Assembly: GCA_032173675.1 (NCBI GenBank)
Contig: JAVKPL010007117.1
Coordinates: forward strand, 62,001 to 126,000
Source of the DNA: Gastrolobium villosum
Lineage: Eukaryota > Streptophyta > Magnoliopsida > Fabales > Fabaceae
Direction: 5' to 3'
DNA length: 64,000 nt
The notes beneath the pieces were generated by a model. The model did not search any database. It was not told where the DNA came from and was given only the letters and a program-made list of their open reading frames with translations. A program made the position numbers and the translations under genes. Positions 23,701-34,797 of this stretch are shown here, one piece after another (position 1 is the stretch's first letter; every line of letters begins with the position of its first letter).

Positions 23701-25367
23701 ATCTATGTACAAGCAGTCATTTTTATTTTTATTTTGTTTTTGTTTTTTGCCTTTTGTCTGACAACCAACATTGGCCCGTGATTGTGATACATGAAAATGA
23801 ATTATTAGAGAGCATCAGAAAATGCAGATCTCTGTTTCTTCTACAAAGGTTTCAATAATGGAAGTGGAATATGCGCTTTTAAGTTCACTTAACTAAAGCA
23901 ATTTTTCTTCTTCCTATTGTATAAATTTTCCTAATCATTATTATTTTTGTCTTGTATATTCACTAAAGTATAATTAGGGCCTGTTTTTCGTTTTCATGGT
24001 TATTTTTTCACTTTAATTTTCAAGGATAAGTATAAAACTCTGAGCAAAAGTAGTGGCAGAAACAAAAGGTAGAAAATTTGAATTAAACGCACCAAAAGTA
24101 GCTGATTGGAAAGTGGTCCATCCATCCACAACATTTCTACTAGCCTTCACAATCGTCTTTCCAATTCCATCTCCAACTAACATCAAATTGGTCTTCTTCT
24201 TTATCACCTCCACATTCTCAAAATATGCTCCTGCTTTTATGTGTATCACAAACCTACAATCACACAAAATTAGCAAGTAACTATTAAACTCCATATATAC
24301 ATAATGACAATAAATAAATAAATAAATGTCATTCCCCTTAAACCCGACCAGCGAGTGTGGGTAGAGGAAACGCAGCCTTACCCTTGCATAATTACCAAGA
24401 AGTTGTTTCTTGGATTCGAACCCATGACTGAAAATGGAATAGTTTTAACACTACTCCGATTCGCCCCCATTTAAATAAATGGCTACATTAATAATAAATT
24501 AATAAGGTCACGATGGATAAGGTTAAGATAGTAAACGTGCCTAGTTGTGCTAGAGTTTGGAGCTGAAGCCAGTGCTTCCCCTATAGTGGTGAAGTTACCA
24601 GAGCCATCTTTGGCTACAACAAGATCAAACTTGGTCTCATTAACAGAAGCTTGTAGTAGCTTTCTCTCTTTGGAGGTAACCCATAATGGGAAACGGTCTT
24701 TCATCTTTCCATATTCAGGGAATACCTCAGATTTTGATGGTTTCTTCACTCCAGGGACTTTCTTCAGCATGGCCAGTGAGTTACTAACATGATGGGAGAT
24801 CTCATATAACTTGTTTTCAATTCTTTTTCTCACATTTCCTTTACTGTAAGCAAAACCATCGAGACACGTGTACAAGTTGGTCATTGCGCCACTTAGCAGA
24901 GTCTGCAAGTCATGGTAGCGCTTGGAGCCTATTGTGCTTTGAGAGAGATCAGTAATGGTTGTTTTGAGTTCCAAAATGGTGTCATCAAATAAATTGAGAC
25001 AGTCATCAAGAGCTCTCTGTTCAAGTTGGTTGAGATTTCGAAGCTTTTTTCGTAAGTCACTACAGTTGGAGGATGACAATCTTACCTCGTATATGGTGTG
25101 ATTTATGGCGGAACAGATAATTTGTGGGACAGATTTGGATGTAAGATCTGGGAATGAGACTAAGGTTGAGACGCAAAGATCTGGATAGAGTGTTTCTTCG
25201 CATGTGGAGGAAGCTACTTGGATGTGCTTTTTTACATGGAGGTGTTTTGTTGCTTTTGGGGTGCTACTAAAATGTGTTACCGTAAAGATTAGAACCAAAA
25301 CCACGGAGAGAATGGTTACTAGAGCTGGCAAGGGTGTTGTTCTTCTTCTCATCATGGGGTTATACAT
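20775..25367 (-). CDS. Pectin methylesterase with inhibitor-like pro-region, 560 aa
   Basis: Removes methyl groups from wall homogalacturonan. Exons: 25367-24541, 24253-24093, 21469-20775, together 1683 bp. Residues 15-33 form a hydrophobic signal anchor. About 50-205 is the PMEI-like pro-region with paired cysteines, RKLL at 235-238 is the processing motif, and the catalytic beta-helix starts near 248. Active-site landmarks are all present: Gln353 (QAVAV), Gln375 and Asp376 (QDTLY), Asp397 (DFIFGNA), and Arg464 and Trp466 (LGRPW). The first intron uses a GC donor (AG|GCACGT), because only that junction keeps the frame across the conserved R-F-V-I-H stretch. The second intron is 2.6 kb and repeat-filled. 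The gene diverges from the related gene at 34798. Confidence 0.95.
21608..22065 (-). mobile_element. MITE family 1 copy split by a foreign insert of about 300 bp
   Basis: 21608-21695 matches one half of family 1 (AGGGTTTTATAAGAGTTAT, then the CGTTTTGTGTGCC core). About 21998-22065 matches the other half (CCCCACAAAATATTGTGTGT). The 300 bp between are GC-richer, contain two related blocks beginning CGCGGTCAA and carry possible GTGTCG/CGACAC ends. The element lies in intron 2 of the pectin methylesterase. Confidence 0.7.
22728..22985. repeat. Dispersed repeat related to 18617-18740
   Basis: Contains AACCAATTTAATCCAAAAGT and a block ending GTGGGTAAGACTACATTAAT. It is non-coding and lies within the large pectin methylesterase intron. 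Confidence 0.45.
22986..24092. other. Remainder of pectin methylesterase intron 2
   Basis: AT-rich intronic DNA. Open frames at 23345-23662 show no domain. Confidence 0.5.
24325..24477 (-). mobile_element. SINE-like element in pectin methylesterase intron 1
   Basis: Read on the minus strand it has a GGGTTCGAATCC B box and the tail GGGTAAGGCTGCGTTTCCTC, typical of Au-type plant SINEs. AAATAAATG-like sequence borders both ends. It is in the same orientation as the host gene and close to the GC donor at 24540. Confidence 0.65.
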
Positions 25368-25442
25368 GCTAGAGGAGAAGGAGAAAATCTAGATAATTGA
25401 GATGGATGTGTTTTGTGAAATGAATTGAGGGGAATAAGGTGG

Positions 25443-25449
25443 ATAAATA
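25443..25449 (-). promoter_or_regulatory. Possible TATA box of the minus-strand pectin methylesterase
   Basis: TATTTAT on the minus strand, about 80 bp upstream of the start codon. Confidence 0.35.
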
Positions 25450-25749
25450 GGGGGTGGTTGGGTGTATAAATGAAACGATGTGGGTTTCTGCAGATCTCGC
25501 AGCGAAAGCACGAAACTTTGTCCCTTTTTAATTTAGCTAGTTTTGATGCGAGGTGCACTTCATCTTCACAATATATACTGACAATAAGATAATGTTTCTC
25601 TTTTTTGAGTTGCACTATAAGTATTATTTAACGTGAATGGAAAAATGTTTGACATTATGATTTAATCATGTGTTTCTACGTTAGCATGATAAAAATGATC
25701 TGGAGTATTAAATGTTCTGGGGTTAAAGTCTTCATGAGAAAGTGAAAAG

Positions 25750-26308
25750 GTTGGCAATATGGGTTAAACCCGACGGGTCAACCCGCCAAAACGGGACGGG
25801 TTAGATTACATATTTCAATCCACCAACCCGTCTCAACCCGCCCCATTGGATTGTGGGTTAAAACAGATTGGCGACGGGTTAAATTTTTTTTTTTTTGACT
25901 ATTAGGTAGTGTTTTATTTATTTTTAAGTTCTGTGATATCCAATTTTTTGTTATCTTAATACTCTCTAGAAAAAAATAGAATTTTTTTTATTTGTGACAA
26001 AGGTAATTTATGTATGAAGATAAAAATAAGTTTGTAAAGAATATTTGACTAAATATTAGCATATATTTAAACTTAAGATTGAAAAAAAAAACTAAGAAAA
26101 ATGTGATATGAAAATAAGTAATATTATAATATTAAAAAAATTATTATTTTTTAATTTTTATTTTTTAGCGGGTTGACCCGCCAACCCACCATAAAATGGG
26201 ACGGGTTGGGGTTTTCAACCCAGATTTAAGAGGTGGGGCGGGGTAAGCCAACCCACTTTTGGCGGGTTGGTGGCGGATCCGGGAGGACCGACCCGTTTTG
26301 CCACCCCT
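25750..26308. mobile_element. Non-autonomous element with GTTGGCAA / TTTTGCCACCCCT ends
   Basis: Starts GTTGGCAATATGGGTTAAAC and ends CGACCCGTTTTGCCACCCCT. The inner ends carry many CGGGTTGACCCGCC-type words, and the centre is AT-rich. It resembles hAT-type non-autonomous elements and has no ORF. Confidence 0.65.
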
Positions 26309-28084
26309 AATCTTAAGTCTTAAGAAATTACAAATATTAATTATATTTGCCTTTAAGCACCGGATATAATAATTTTAAAAAAGGATTAATAGGTTTAACA
26401 TTTGTAATTTTTAAGAATTAAAATATAATTTTTTCCCTATGAAAGATTAATGTCTCGGTTACTAAATTTTAAAGAACGAATTTAAAGATTTAATCTTAAG
26501 TTGCAACTAGTTGACGGTAAAATTATCTTTATAATAACATTGAATTATTAAAACTAAATAATTTATGTTTAATCTCAAGTAAAATAAAGACTTTTTTCGC
26601 TTCTAGGTTTAAGTTTTACTTTTTTTTTAAAAGTGTGTGTGAAGGTAATTTTTTTATGTGTAGGAAAATGATTATCTCATGTTGTAGAAATAAAATTATA
26701 AGTAAAACCCACAGATAAGAGGTGATAAAAAATAAAGCAATGAGATCCCATTTTTTTTGAGTGCGTAGAAAACTTGATTCTCTCATAGGAAATATATGAA
26801 ACAGAGCAAGGACATTCAAACAACAAAACAAATTTCACCACCAAATAAGAAGTGGTAATAGCATGAGAACCTTAATCAAAGAAGAGTGAGCGTAACACAA
26901 GCTAATAATAAGGAACATGGATCCTCCAACTCCGTGTAGGTTAGGGAACTAAAATTAGCTAGATGATCCTTACACCTATTTCCTTTTCATGTCCTGAATG
27001 AGTGAATCATCAAAACCCACTGGATGTTCCAGATAAAAGAAAACCAACGGCGAGTAGAAGGAAAACACTTCTGGACAAGGTTGATAGCAACTAAAGATAT
27101 AGTCCGTCTCTGCCACAATTTTCATGTACGGACTCTTATTAATATTGAGATTCGTACTCAAAGACCCCACCTAACAGCGACCGACACCACAAGATCAACT
27201 CAGTAGAAGCACATAACAAATTATCACTGTTCTCTAAATTCATGAAAAGCACATGTACCAAAGAAAAATTACAGTTATTACCTATAAAAGCACATGTGGT
27301 TTGATCTGGAACTCCAACTCTGTGTCACATAAAAATATCTGACTAATTTGTTTAATAAAGGGGCAAGTAAACTCAATTACACAGCACACGGGGCTTTTCA
27401 TGAATTTAGACATCAGTGATACTTTGTTCTCTGCTTCTACGCAGTTGATCTTGTTGTCTGTGGCTTGGAATCTAAACATTTTCCTTTTTAAATTAGTGTT
27501 TGTATTAATACACATAAAAAAAAAATTGTCAGAGAAAATTTTTTTATTTAGAAAGAAAAGAAATTGTTTTCTTTAAATAAATTAACACAAACATACATTT
27601 ACTTTCTTTTAATATTTGAGTTATGACTAAGCGCAATTGATTCGTTACAAGTACCGAAGTCGAAATATTATCTGCTAATAATGACAGAATGGGCCCAATA
27701 CAATTAAGGATGATAAATATTAAGAACGAGGAGCTACCCCAAACCAAATAAAATCATGGCATGCAATTAAATTTTCTCAAGATATAGACACACACATTTG
27801 CATGTTCTGTACTTGTGACTATGCTTAAACCCTGTCGGTGGTGATGGCTCTATGAATGGGAAGCCTTTATCGGCTTCACAGTTAATACGACCGGAGAAGA
27901 TCCGTATATTATTGACATATTGTGGTTTGTTCCAATTTGGGGTGAAAATGAGCCTCGTCGAGCTTTTAAGAAAGTCTATTTAGGAGCTAGGTGATAGATT
28001 TTTTTTCATGACAAACCTATAAATTTATGGTCGGCCTATATCATATTATTTATTTTAATAAAATAAAATAATATTACTCATAGT
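26309..28084. other. Spacer, no gene called
   Basis: Mostly AT-rich. Two stretches look faintly coding: 26976-27170 (minus) and 27860-27992 (plus, frame containing GEDPYIIDILWFVPIWGEN). Neither has splice context or a recognised family. Confidence 0.35.
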
Positions 28085-28087
28085 AAT

Positions 28088-28162
28088 ATCAAATGGTAAT
28101 AACTCAGTTGGTGCATGTGAGCTGAGTATATAGTGGAAGGATCTAGGTTCTATTCCACCTAC
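28088..28162 (+). mobile_element. SINE head-like segment
   Basis: A-box-like TAACTCAGTTGGT and B-box-like GGTTCTATTCC are spaced as in tRNA genes. The segment runs directly into a hAT remnant, so its 3' border is unclear. Confidence 0.35.
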
Positions 28163-28336
28163 CTTTGGGAGAGACATAAGATCTGTCCCAATCTCTACAG
28201 TAGCATTAGAATCAATATTTAGTACTAGAGAAGAATTATTGATGCTTATCGTTCTAACTTGGCTGAAGATATCATCCAAGCTTTAATGCGCGGTGAAGAT
28301 TGGATACATAATAAGTATGGCTTAAAGAAAAAATAA
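28163..28336 (+). pseudogene. hAT transposase C-terminal remnant
   Basis: The plus strand encodes GRDIRSVPISTVALESIFST and then, in a shifted frame, RIIDAYRSNLAEDIIQALMR and a short tail to TAA at 28334-28336. This is the conserved end of the hAT dimerisation domain (VPISTVA-ES-FST-GR-ID-YRS-L). There is one frameshift near 28230, and the rest of the transposase is missing. Confidence 0.75.
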
Positions 28337-29785
28337 AATGTATAAAAGGTTTTTTTGTTTCTTAATCTTATTTTCTTTCTACTCTTTAATCTTGTTTTTT
28401 GTTTTCTACATTTACAAATTGTTTGCAACTTATGTAACTTTAAAATTGAATTTATAGGGGACAGAAAGATGATGAGAAGTTTTTGGCTACTACAAATATC
28501 ATGATGTGTTTGTAGGATTCATAAAGTTATTTTAATTTACATACTATGATTGATTTGCTGGATCTGATGAAATATATATTATTTAGTTTGAGCATTTTGT
28601 TTTTGAAAGTGACTTAAATGCAAATTGTGATAAGTTGTTGTGATTCATGATTCTATTGGGACGTTGAAATTGTAATTTTTGTTTTAACAACTGAATTTGA
28701 AAATTTTGTAAAATTGATTCATGATTCTGTTTCGAAGTTAAAAATTAACAGGCTAACGGCTTAAGGCAGGCCATTTATTTTTTTTTATAAATGAATCAAG
28801 TCAGACCAACAGTTAAACTTGTCCGATGCTATCGGATCAGGTCAAAATGGAAGTTTTTGGCATAAATTTAGACTTTTAGAGACAAAGTTCGGCCTAAAGT
28901 AGCCCACTTTTATCTCTATTTCCTATAGACCAGCAAATGCATATGAAATTGGACATCTTTTTTATTTATTTATTTATGGCCCAATCAATATCTTTACTCG
29001 GTTCAGGGTCCCTGTTGGCCCAGCAAAACATGCGTGGGTGATAAACGACAATTAAATTACACTTTTATCACCAAAAAATTGAATTTAAATTTCGAAAAAG
29101 TTTTAGCTAAAAGAAAAGAAAAAAACCAATATAGCTACGGATTCTTCCAGTGATGAAATATCTACTCTCACTAAAAACCACTTTAACCAATCATTAAAAA
29201 AAAAAACACTTTAACCCACAGTTGTAACATATTTATCATAACACGTTACACGTGTCACTATTATTTTCTCTAACACTTTTCTTTTTGGTATAGCATGTCT
29301 CATATGAGATAATGAAAGATCACTAATTTTATTAAGGATTCAAAATGAGATTACATATTATATATTAAAGAGGAAAAATTGAGAATCAAACACGTATTTG
29401 TTTTGTCTATCACTTTTATTTATACCTTAAGGACATTTTTAGTGTATTATATAAGATCTGATTGAATTTTAATACCATCCAACATTTAGCACAATATTGT
29501 ATAAAATAATATATTGTACAAGATAATATCATCTAGTATTTAAAAAGTGCAAAACAGTCATTTTATATTTAAAAAGTGCTTTTTTATTTTAACATCCAAA
29601 TAATATTTTTATTTAAAAGTACTTTTTAATATTACATCCAAATACAAAATAATTTTAACTTTTAAAAAAAATTCTTTTAAAAAAAATAAATCATAAAAAG
29701 TTCTTTTTTTCAAAAGACCATTCAAATGGGCCATAGTCTTTAGGCAATAAAAAAATTTCCCCTCGATTATAGGATAATTTCTTTA
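28337..29785. other. Spacer with old repeat fragments
   Basis: 28735-28900 is a diverged relative of the 14692-15525 element (GGCTAACGGC, AGGCAGGCC). 29440-29720 partly matches the family at 33185-33590. No gene was seen. Confidence 0.5.
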
Positions 29786-29968
29786 GTATAACCATTGCAT
29801 TGCACTATAGTGCAACGATTTATTATAGTTATGTATTCTGAATTATAATATTAAATATTTTTTAAACATGAATTGGCGATTTTACAAGAAGAAGTAAAAA
29901 AAAAATTATTTTAATATTATAACAATTTACTCTCCGAATTATAATGGTTGTACTATTTTTTTTCTCAC
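29786..29968. mobile_element. Foldback MITE-like element
   Basis: AGTATAACCATTGC at the left recurs inverted as ATAATGGTTGTACT at the right, and GAATTATAATATTAAATA-type arms lie inside. It includes the perfect palindrome TTGCACTATAGTGCAA at 29800-29815. Confidence 0.6.
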
Positions 29969-31233
29969 TATTCTAGATATCTATATGAACAAATTATTTT
30001 TTAAAGCTTTCTATTTCAATGTTCCTTTTACACTAAACCCCGTTTTTCTGGTAGTGAAAGAATAAATATGACCTCTTTCTTTGACTTGGATCGGATGTTG
30101 ATATAAGCAAATTAATTGAGTCTCGCCTTACATATAAATCATTTTATAATACTGATCTTGACTTTTATGAAATCATAATTCATAAACTACCTGAAACTTA
30201 AAATCAAAATAATTGATAATTCGAAGATGAGCAAGAACTTCGAAGATACGTGCCACTTGCTGACTGAAAACAGTAAAAAAAAACACAGATTTATACGAGC
30301 TAACCCGCGTTCTCTATCAATATGACTAGTTTCCGCGTTGCGTTTCAAAGCAAAAGGTTACACCAGGGGTCGGGGGTGTCTATTTTTTCAAACAAATGAT
30401 ATAGTATATCAAGTAAGTGAAGCCTTAACCGTCATGACTTCTGAGTTTTCTGACTCATTGTTATTATTCCAGCTTGCATAATTTGGCAGATATTGAAATT
30501 CAAGAATTTCAGCAACGCGTAGGGCCCCATTCACCGTCTCTAATTAGATGCCCCACCAAATTGGCAAATAGAAATGGTAAGAGAACAGTTTGCGCGTTTT
30601 CGCGCTCAGTCAAAAGTAGACACACTCTTCGGATTTAATTTGTTGACTTTCCACGGTAGTCGTGACCAAATTACAATCACCTTTGCTAAGACTCTGAGCA
30701 AGCCAACCTTTTTACGAACACAGTAAACCGTGATTGCTAAGGCTCACTTTGATAATCCCAAAAGTTCAACGATCGGACTCTAGTAGTTGATAAAGTCATG
30801 AGTTTAATTAGTATGAAAACTATTTTAAAGTAACCCCATGTAGCCCACTTGCCAGCTGAGCTATTGGATCAAATTTTGTCTCAATCAGTTTTTTTTAAAA
30901 GTTAATATATTAAAAAAAAAAATTTTAATATATAAATATTGAAATGATATATTAGTTCTTCGGAATTGTACTTGTAAATAATATTAATACTTCAACCCCT
31001 TATTAGGCCTAATCCACCACTCTTAGGCCGGATTAAGTTGTACATCATTTGACAATGTATAAAAAAAAAAACTATTTTAAAGTCGGCAGTAAATTTTTTT
31101 TTTCGCTCCAAGCCAAAAAAAAAAATTAATTTCATCCCACAGGAAGGGGCATCCTGAATTTACTTAAAAAAAAAAGAGGCTCACTTTGATAACCGCAATT
31201 TTTATAATAAACCTCATGCCGGTGCAATCACCA
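29969..31233. other. Spacer with a partial repeat
   Basis: 30900-31075 matches the middle of the element at 33185-33590 (ATTGAAATGATATATTAGTT, then AATCCACCACTCTTAGGC). The rest shows no gene. Confidence 0.5.
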
Positions 31234-31249
31234 CTGGAAAATAATTTAA

Positions 31250-31429
31250 GAGGAAGGATATTTTTATTACCAAAATTTTCTATTACCAACTCAAAAAATA
31301 TTTAATCACCATTGAATCAAAGAGAGAGAATGCTAAAAAAATTTTGAAAAAAGAGAAAATGTTGATCCAATGGTGATTAGATAGGTAGTGGATTGATAGT
31401 AGACAATTTTGGTAGTAAGAATATCCTTT
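31250..31429. mobile_element. MITE family 2 copy with 16-bp flanking repeats
   Basis: Starts GAGGAAGGATATTTTTATTA and ends inverted AGAATATCCTTTC. CTGGAAAATAATTTAA flanks it perfectly at 31234-31249 and 31430-31445, longer than the 9 bp seen at 12474. Confidence 0.85.
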
Positions 31430-31445
31430 CTGGAAAATAATTTAA

Positions 31446-31963
31446 TGTCAGAACCATATTGAATTTTTAAATATTTTTATGTGAAAATTAAATTCGAATT
31501 ATTTGTGAGGGAGAAACAATTATTTGTCATTACTTTTAAATAATATATATATACGAGGCTAAAGACCAAGAAAATCGACTAAAAAATGTCACATTGCAGC
31601 TCATTCTTTTAACGGTTTTATCTCTTATTTTTACTTCGATTTCCATGCTATATATATATATTTTAAAATAAAATAAAATGGATCTCACTATTTATTGTGA
31701 GAAAATAAGAGAAAATTTATTTTATGTGACATAAAAAATAAAACTTTTCTTTTAAGATATACAGTCTCATGCTCAAACAATAAATAGGAGAGAGAAAAAA
31801 GTTGAAGGTGGGAGAAAAAAAATTTTATATGACCCATTTAAAAAATATGAGTGTAGGAGATAATATTTATTTCATGTAACAGAAGAAAAATAATTCCCAT
31901 AAAATAATTGGCATCCCATATTAAATATATATAGTGGATATTTAGCATTAACTGACTGTGTAG
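31446..31963. other. Spacer, no gene seen
   Basis: AT-rich DNA with a TATATATATA run near 31650 and a weak inverted structure around 31660-31900. Confidence 0.4.
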
Positions 31964-32452
31964 CTTTTTTATTTATTTATTTTAGAACAGAAATTGAACA
32001 CTACACACGGCACATCACTAGGTTAATGTAGCACCGATACCGACATAAATATATATAGTACGATATGACACTCCGACACGTTAATTCTAAAAAATGTTGA
32101 CCGACTATGTAGACACGTTTTGATATTAAATAATTTTTTTAATTTTTTATATAATATATTTTTTGTAATAACAAAAAAATGAATCTAAACTTATAATATT
32201 CATTAATTTTGCAAAAAAAACATAAGATATCCAAAATACTTATATTAAACTCAACAAAATAGTAATCGTAATCCAACGAATATAATAGTTGGAACTAAAA
32301 ACTCAATGCAACGCAACCTTTAAACCTTTTTTTGAATTTCTATAACGCGTGTTGGAGTGTCGGGAGTGTCTGAGCTACCCTTGGAGATTGCTTTTTTATT
32401 TATTTTATTACAACAGAAATTGAACACTACATACCGCACATCACTAGTTAAT
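31964..32452. repeat. 65-bp duplication flanking a family 3 element
   Basis: A block containing ACAGAAATTGAACACTACA and CGCACATCACTAG occurs at 31964-32028 and again at 32390-32452, on either side of the element at 32029-32378. The copies are diverged by several substitutions. Confidence 0.8.
32029..32378 (-). mobile_element. Terminal-inverted-repeat element family 3, copy 2
   Basis: Reverse complement of the 19987-20395 element: it begins TAGCACCGATACCGAC and ends GGAGTGTCGGGAGTGTC. The interior matches closely, including AGTTGGAACTAAAAACTCAA. Confidence 0.8.
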
Positions 32453-32761
32453 CCTAGTGGTTGACTATGTAGCCTTCTTGTCTAATATTTACTTGCTCAA
32501 ATATATGAGTCCTCTTTTTATTTACATTTAACTAATTTCATTATTCTCATAATCAAAATCATACACTTGGCATACGAGTCATGGAATTAGTTAACATTAT
32601 TATAGATAGAGTTTACTTAACATCAAGTAAAAATTAATTGAGTTAATTTGTTGACTCAACAGTTAATTACTAGCTAGTTGGACACTTTCTTTGATTTATA
32701 CAAGTACACTAACGTCATATCACATACATTTTTCGTTTAAATCAAATTCAGATTATTATTT

Positions 32762-32933
32762 TATGGGATTTACATCTATTATTTAACATGACCATAACAA
32801 CTTTCTTACACATATAATTTTTTGTGGGATCCACAAATTTTGAAGTAATAAAAAAAAAGTCCGGCACGCAAAACGAATCTCTATAACATAACACAATCAT
32901 TTTTCCTACAACATAACTTTTATAATACCCTTA
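32762..32933 (+). mobile_element. MITE family 1 copy
   Basis: Contains ATTTAACATGACCATAACAA and the CACGCAAAACGAATCTCTAT core, and ends in ATAATACCCTTA. Confidence 0.8.
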
Positions 32934-33184
32934 TTTTATTTTTATTTTTGGGGGATAACATTCAGATTTTTCTTTCATCCTTCTATTAACGTGTTCTTGG
33001 CCATGTTTTCGAACAGTTAGGTATTACCGTATCAAAGGCAGTCAACTCGTTAATTAGTACATGTTTCTTTGCTTTTTGGGTCTTCAGTCCTTTTTACATT
33101 TTCAAAGATCCGCTGGCTTCCACTTTCCTTTTCGCACAAATATACAACTAATACAAACACGTTAAAAGACTTTATAAAAGGGCA

Positions 33185-33590
33185 TCTTTTGTGCATAATA
33201 TAGGATAAGGTCTGATAGTATAAGACCTGATTGTATAAGATCTGATTAAATTTTAATACTATCTAGCGTTTGGTATGGTATTATATAAAATAATATCCTT
33301 CAATATTTTAAAAATTAATAAATTAAAAAATTTATTTTAATATATAAGTATTGAAATGATATATTAGTTCTTGGAAATTGTATTGTAAACAATATTAATA
33401 CATCAATCCCTTATCATGCCTAATCCACTACTCCTAGGCTGATTAAGTTATACATCATTTTGATGTATAAGAGGATCCTGCTGTATAAGCTTATACTATA
33501 TGATGATCACACCAAGCAATTGAAAATGTCATAATGTATAATATAAACTTATACTATCAGACCTTATACATCACATCAAACAACTCCTTA
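33185..33590. mobile_element. Inverted-repeat element, AAGGTCTGATAGTATAAG type
   Basis: GATAAGGTCTGATAGTATAAG near the start is mirrored by CTTATACTATCAGACCTTAT near the end. The middle is shared with fragments at 29440-29720 and 30900-31075. It has no ORF. Confidence 0.7.
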
Positions 33591-34700
33591 GGTAATATAT
33601 ATCAGAATTTACTTCCAAAGCTTTGAGGTCCAAGATGAGGTTCTTTAAAATTTTAATTAGGCCATTAGCCCTTGTAAGATATATCAGAAGTTTAGAAGAC
33701 ACTTGGATGTAAAGGCTCTCTCAAGTATTTATAAATTAGGTATATTTACGAGTAACAAATTATTGTGCACTACGATTAATGGAATTTGACAAAAAGATGG
33801 TGTGTGTGCACAATAACAATATCAGATACAAAGAGTGTATAATATCTGTATAGTTTAATTCTTCTCTATAGAGTGAACATGTAGCTAATATAATTCTGGG
33901 ACTTTTGGTGGCTCTCCCAAGGGCCCAATGTCATAGTTATCGCATTAACATTTGCATTGAATTCTTTTCTTTATTTACATTAATTTTCTCATTTAGATAT
34001 ATTTTTTGGACCTTCTAGCATACGAGCATCTCATGTGAGCCAATAACAACACCTTATCATTAAACAAGAAGCAAATTTTATATATGTACGTATTTTCTTT
34101 TCTTTCTTGGTATAAGATATATGTATTTATTGTCAAAGCTAATTGTGTCTATGACATTTATTGAATACTAATATTGCAAGCGGGTCCAAATAAGTATGTA
34201 AATCATGTTGACCCAATCCGAAATTTAAAAAGGAAAAATCATAGTTGGTTCAAGTAAATTATAAATTAAACTCGGCCTAATTTGGTTAATAAAATTAAAA
34301 CCTTCAAAATCTAACCCAACTCAATGTATAATATATATTTTTTCGCTCTAACGTGTACTATATATAATGTCAACTTCAACATCCTTTTTCAACCACGATG
34401 GTAATATATATTTGGCTAGTGTCGGTATTTATACATTGTTCATTAAATGTTTGAAATAGAGTTAGGACAACGGATTTGGTAGAGTGTCTAATTTAATAAA
34501 TCTAGAAATCACTACCCACTCCATACTTTAGTAAAAGATAAATATGGAAATCCTAGTGGGAAATCCACAGTTTCAACTTCAATTTCCGAGAAGTCTCATG
34601 TTCTAAGCGCATTGCCTAGTCTTTTAGGTTGACTATCCAATCTTCACTTATCAGCAAAATATGTAAATACATAATTAAAAAATTAAAAAAGTTACCCCCT
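33591..34700. other. Upstream region of the plus-strand pectin methylesterase
   Basis: AT-rich; no gene or clear element was recognised. It probably includes the distal promoter. Confidence 0.5.
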
Positions 34701-34706
34701 ATTCCC

Positions 34707-34713
34707 TATAAAT
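34707..34713 (+). promoter_or_regulatory. Probable TATA box of the plus-strand pectin methylesterase
   Basis: CCTATAAATTG, about 90 bp upstream of the start codon at 34798. Confidence 0.6.
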
Positions 34714-34797
34714 TGAACCCGAGGAAGCCTGTTTCCAAATCATTAATACTCAACGCCTACAAATTAACAACGAGTACTCTTGCTCTATCAAATCAAC

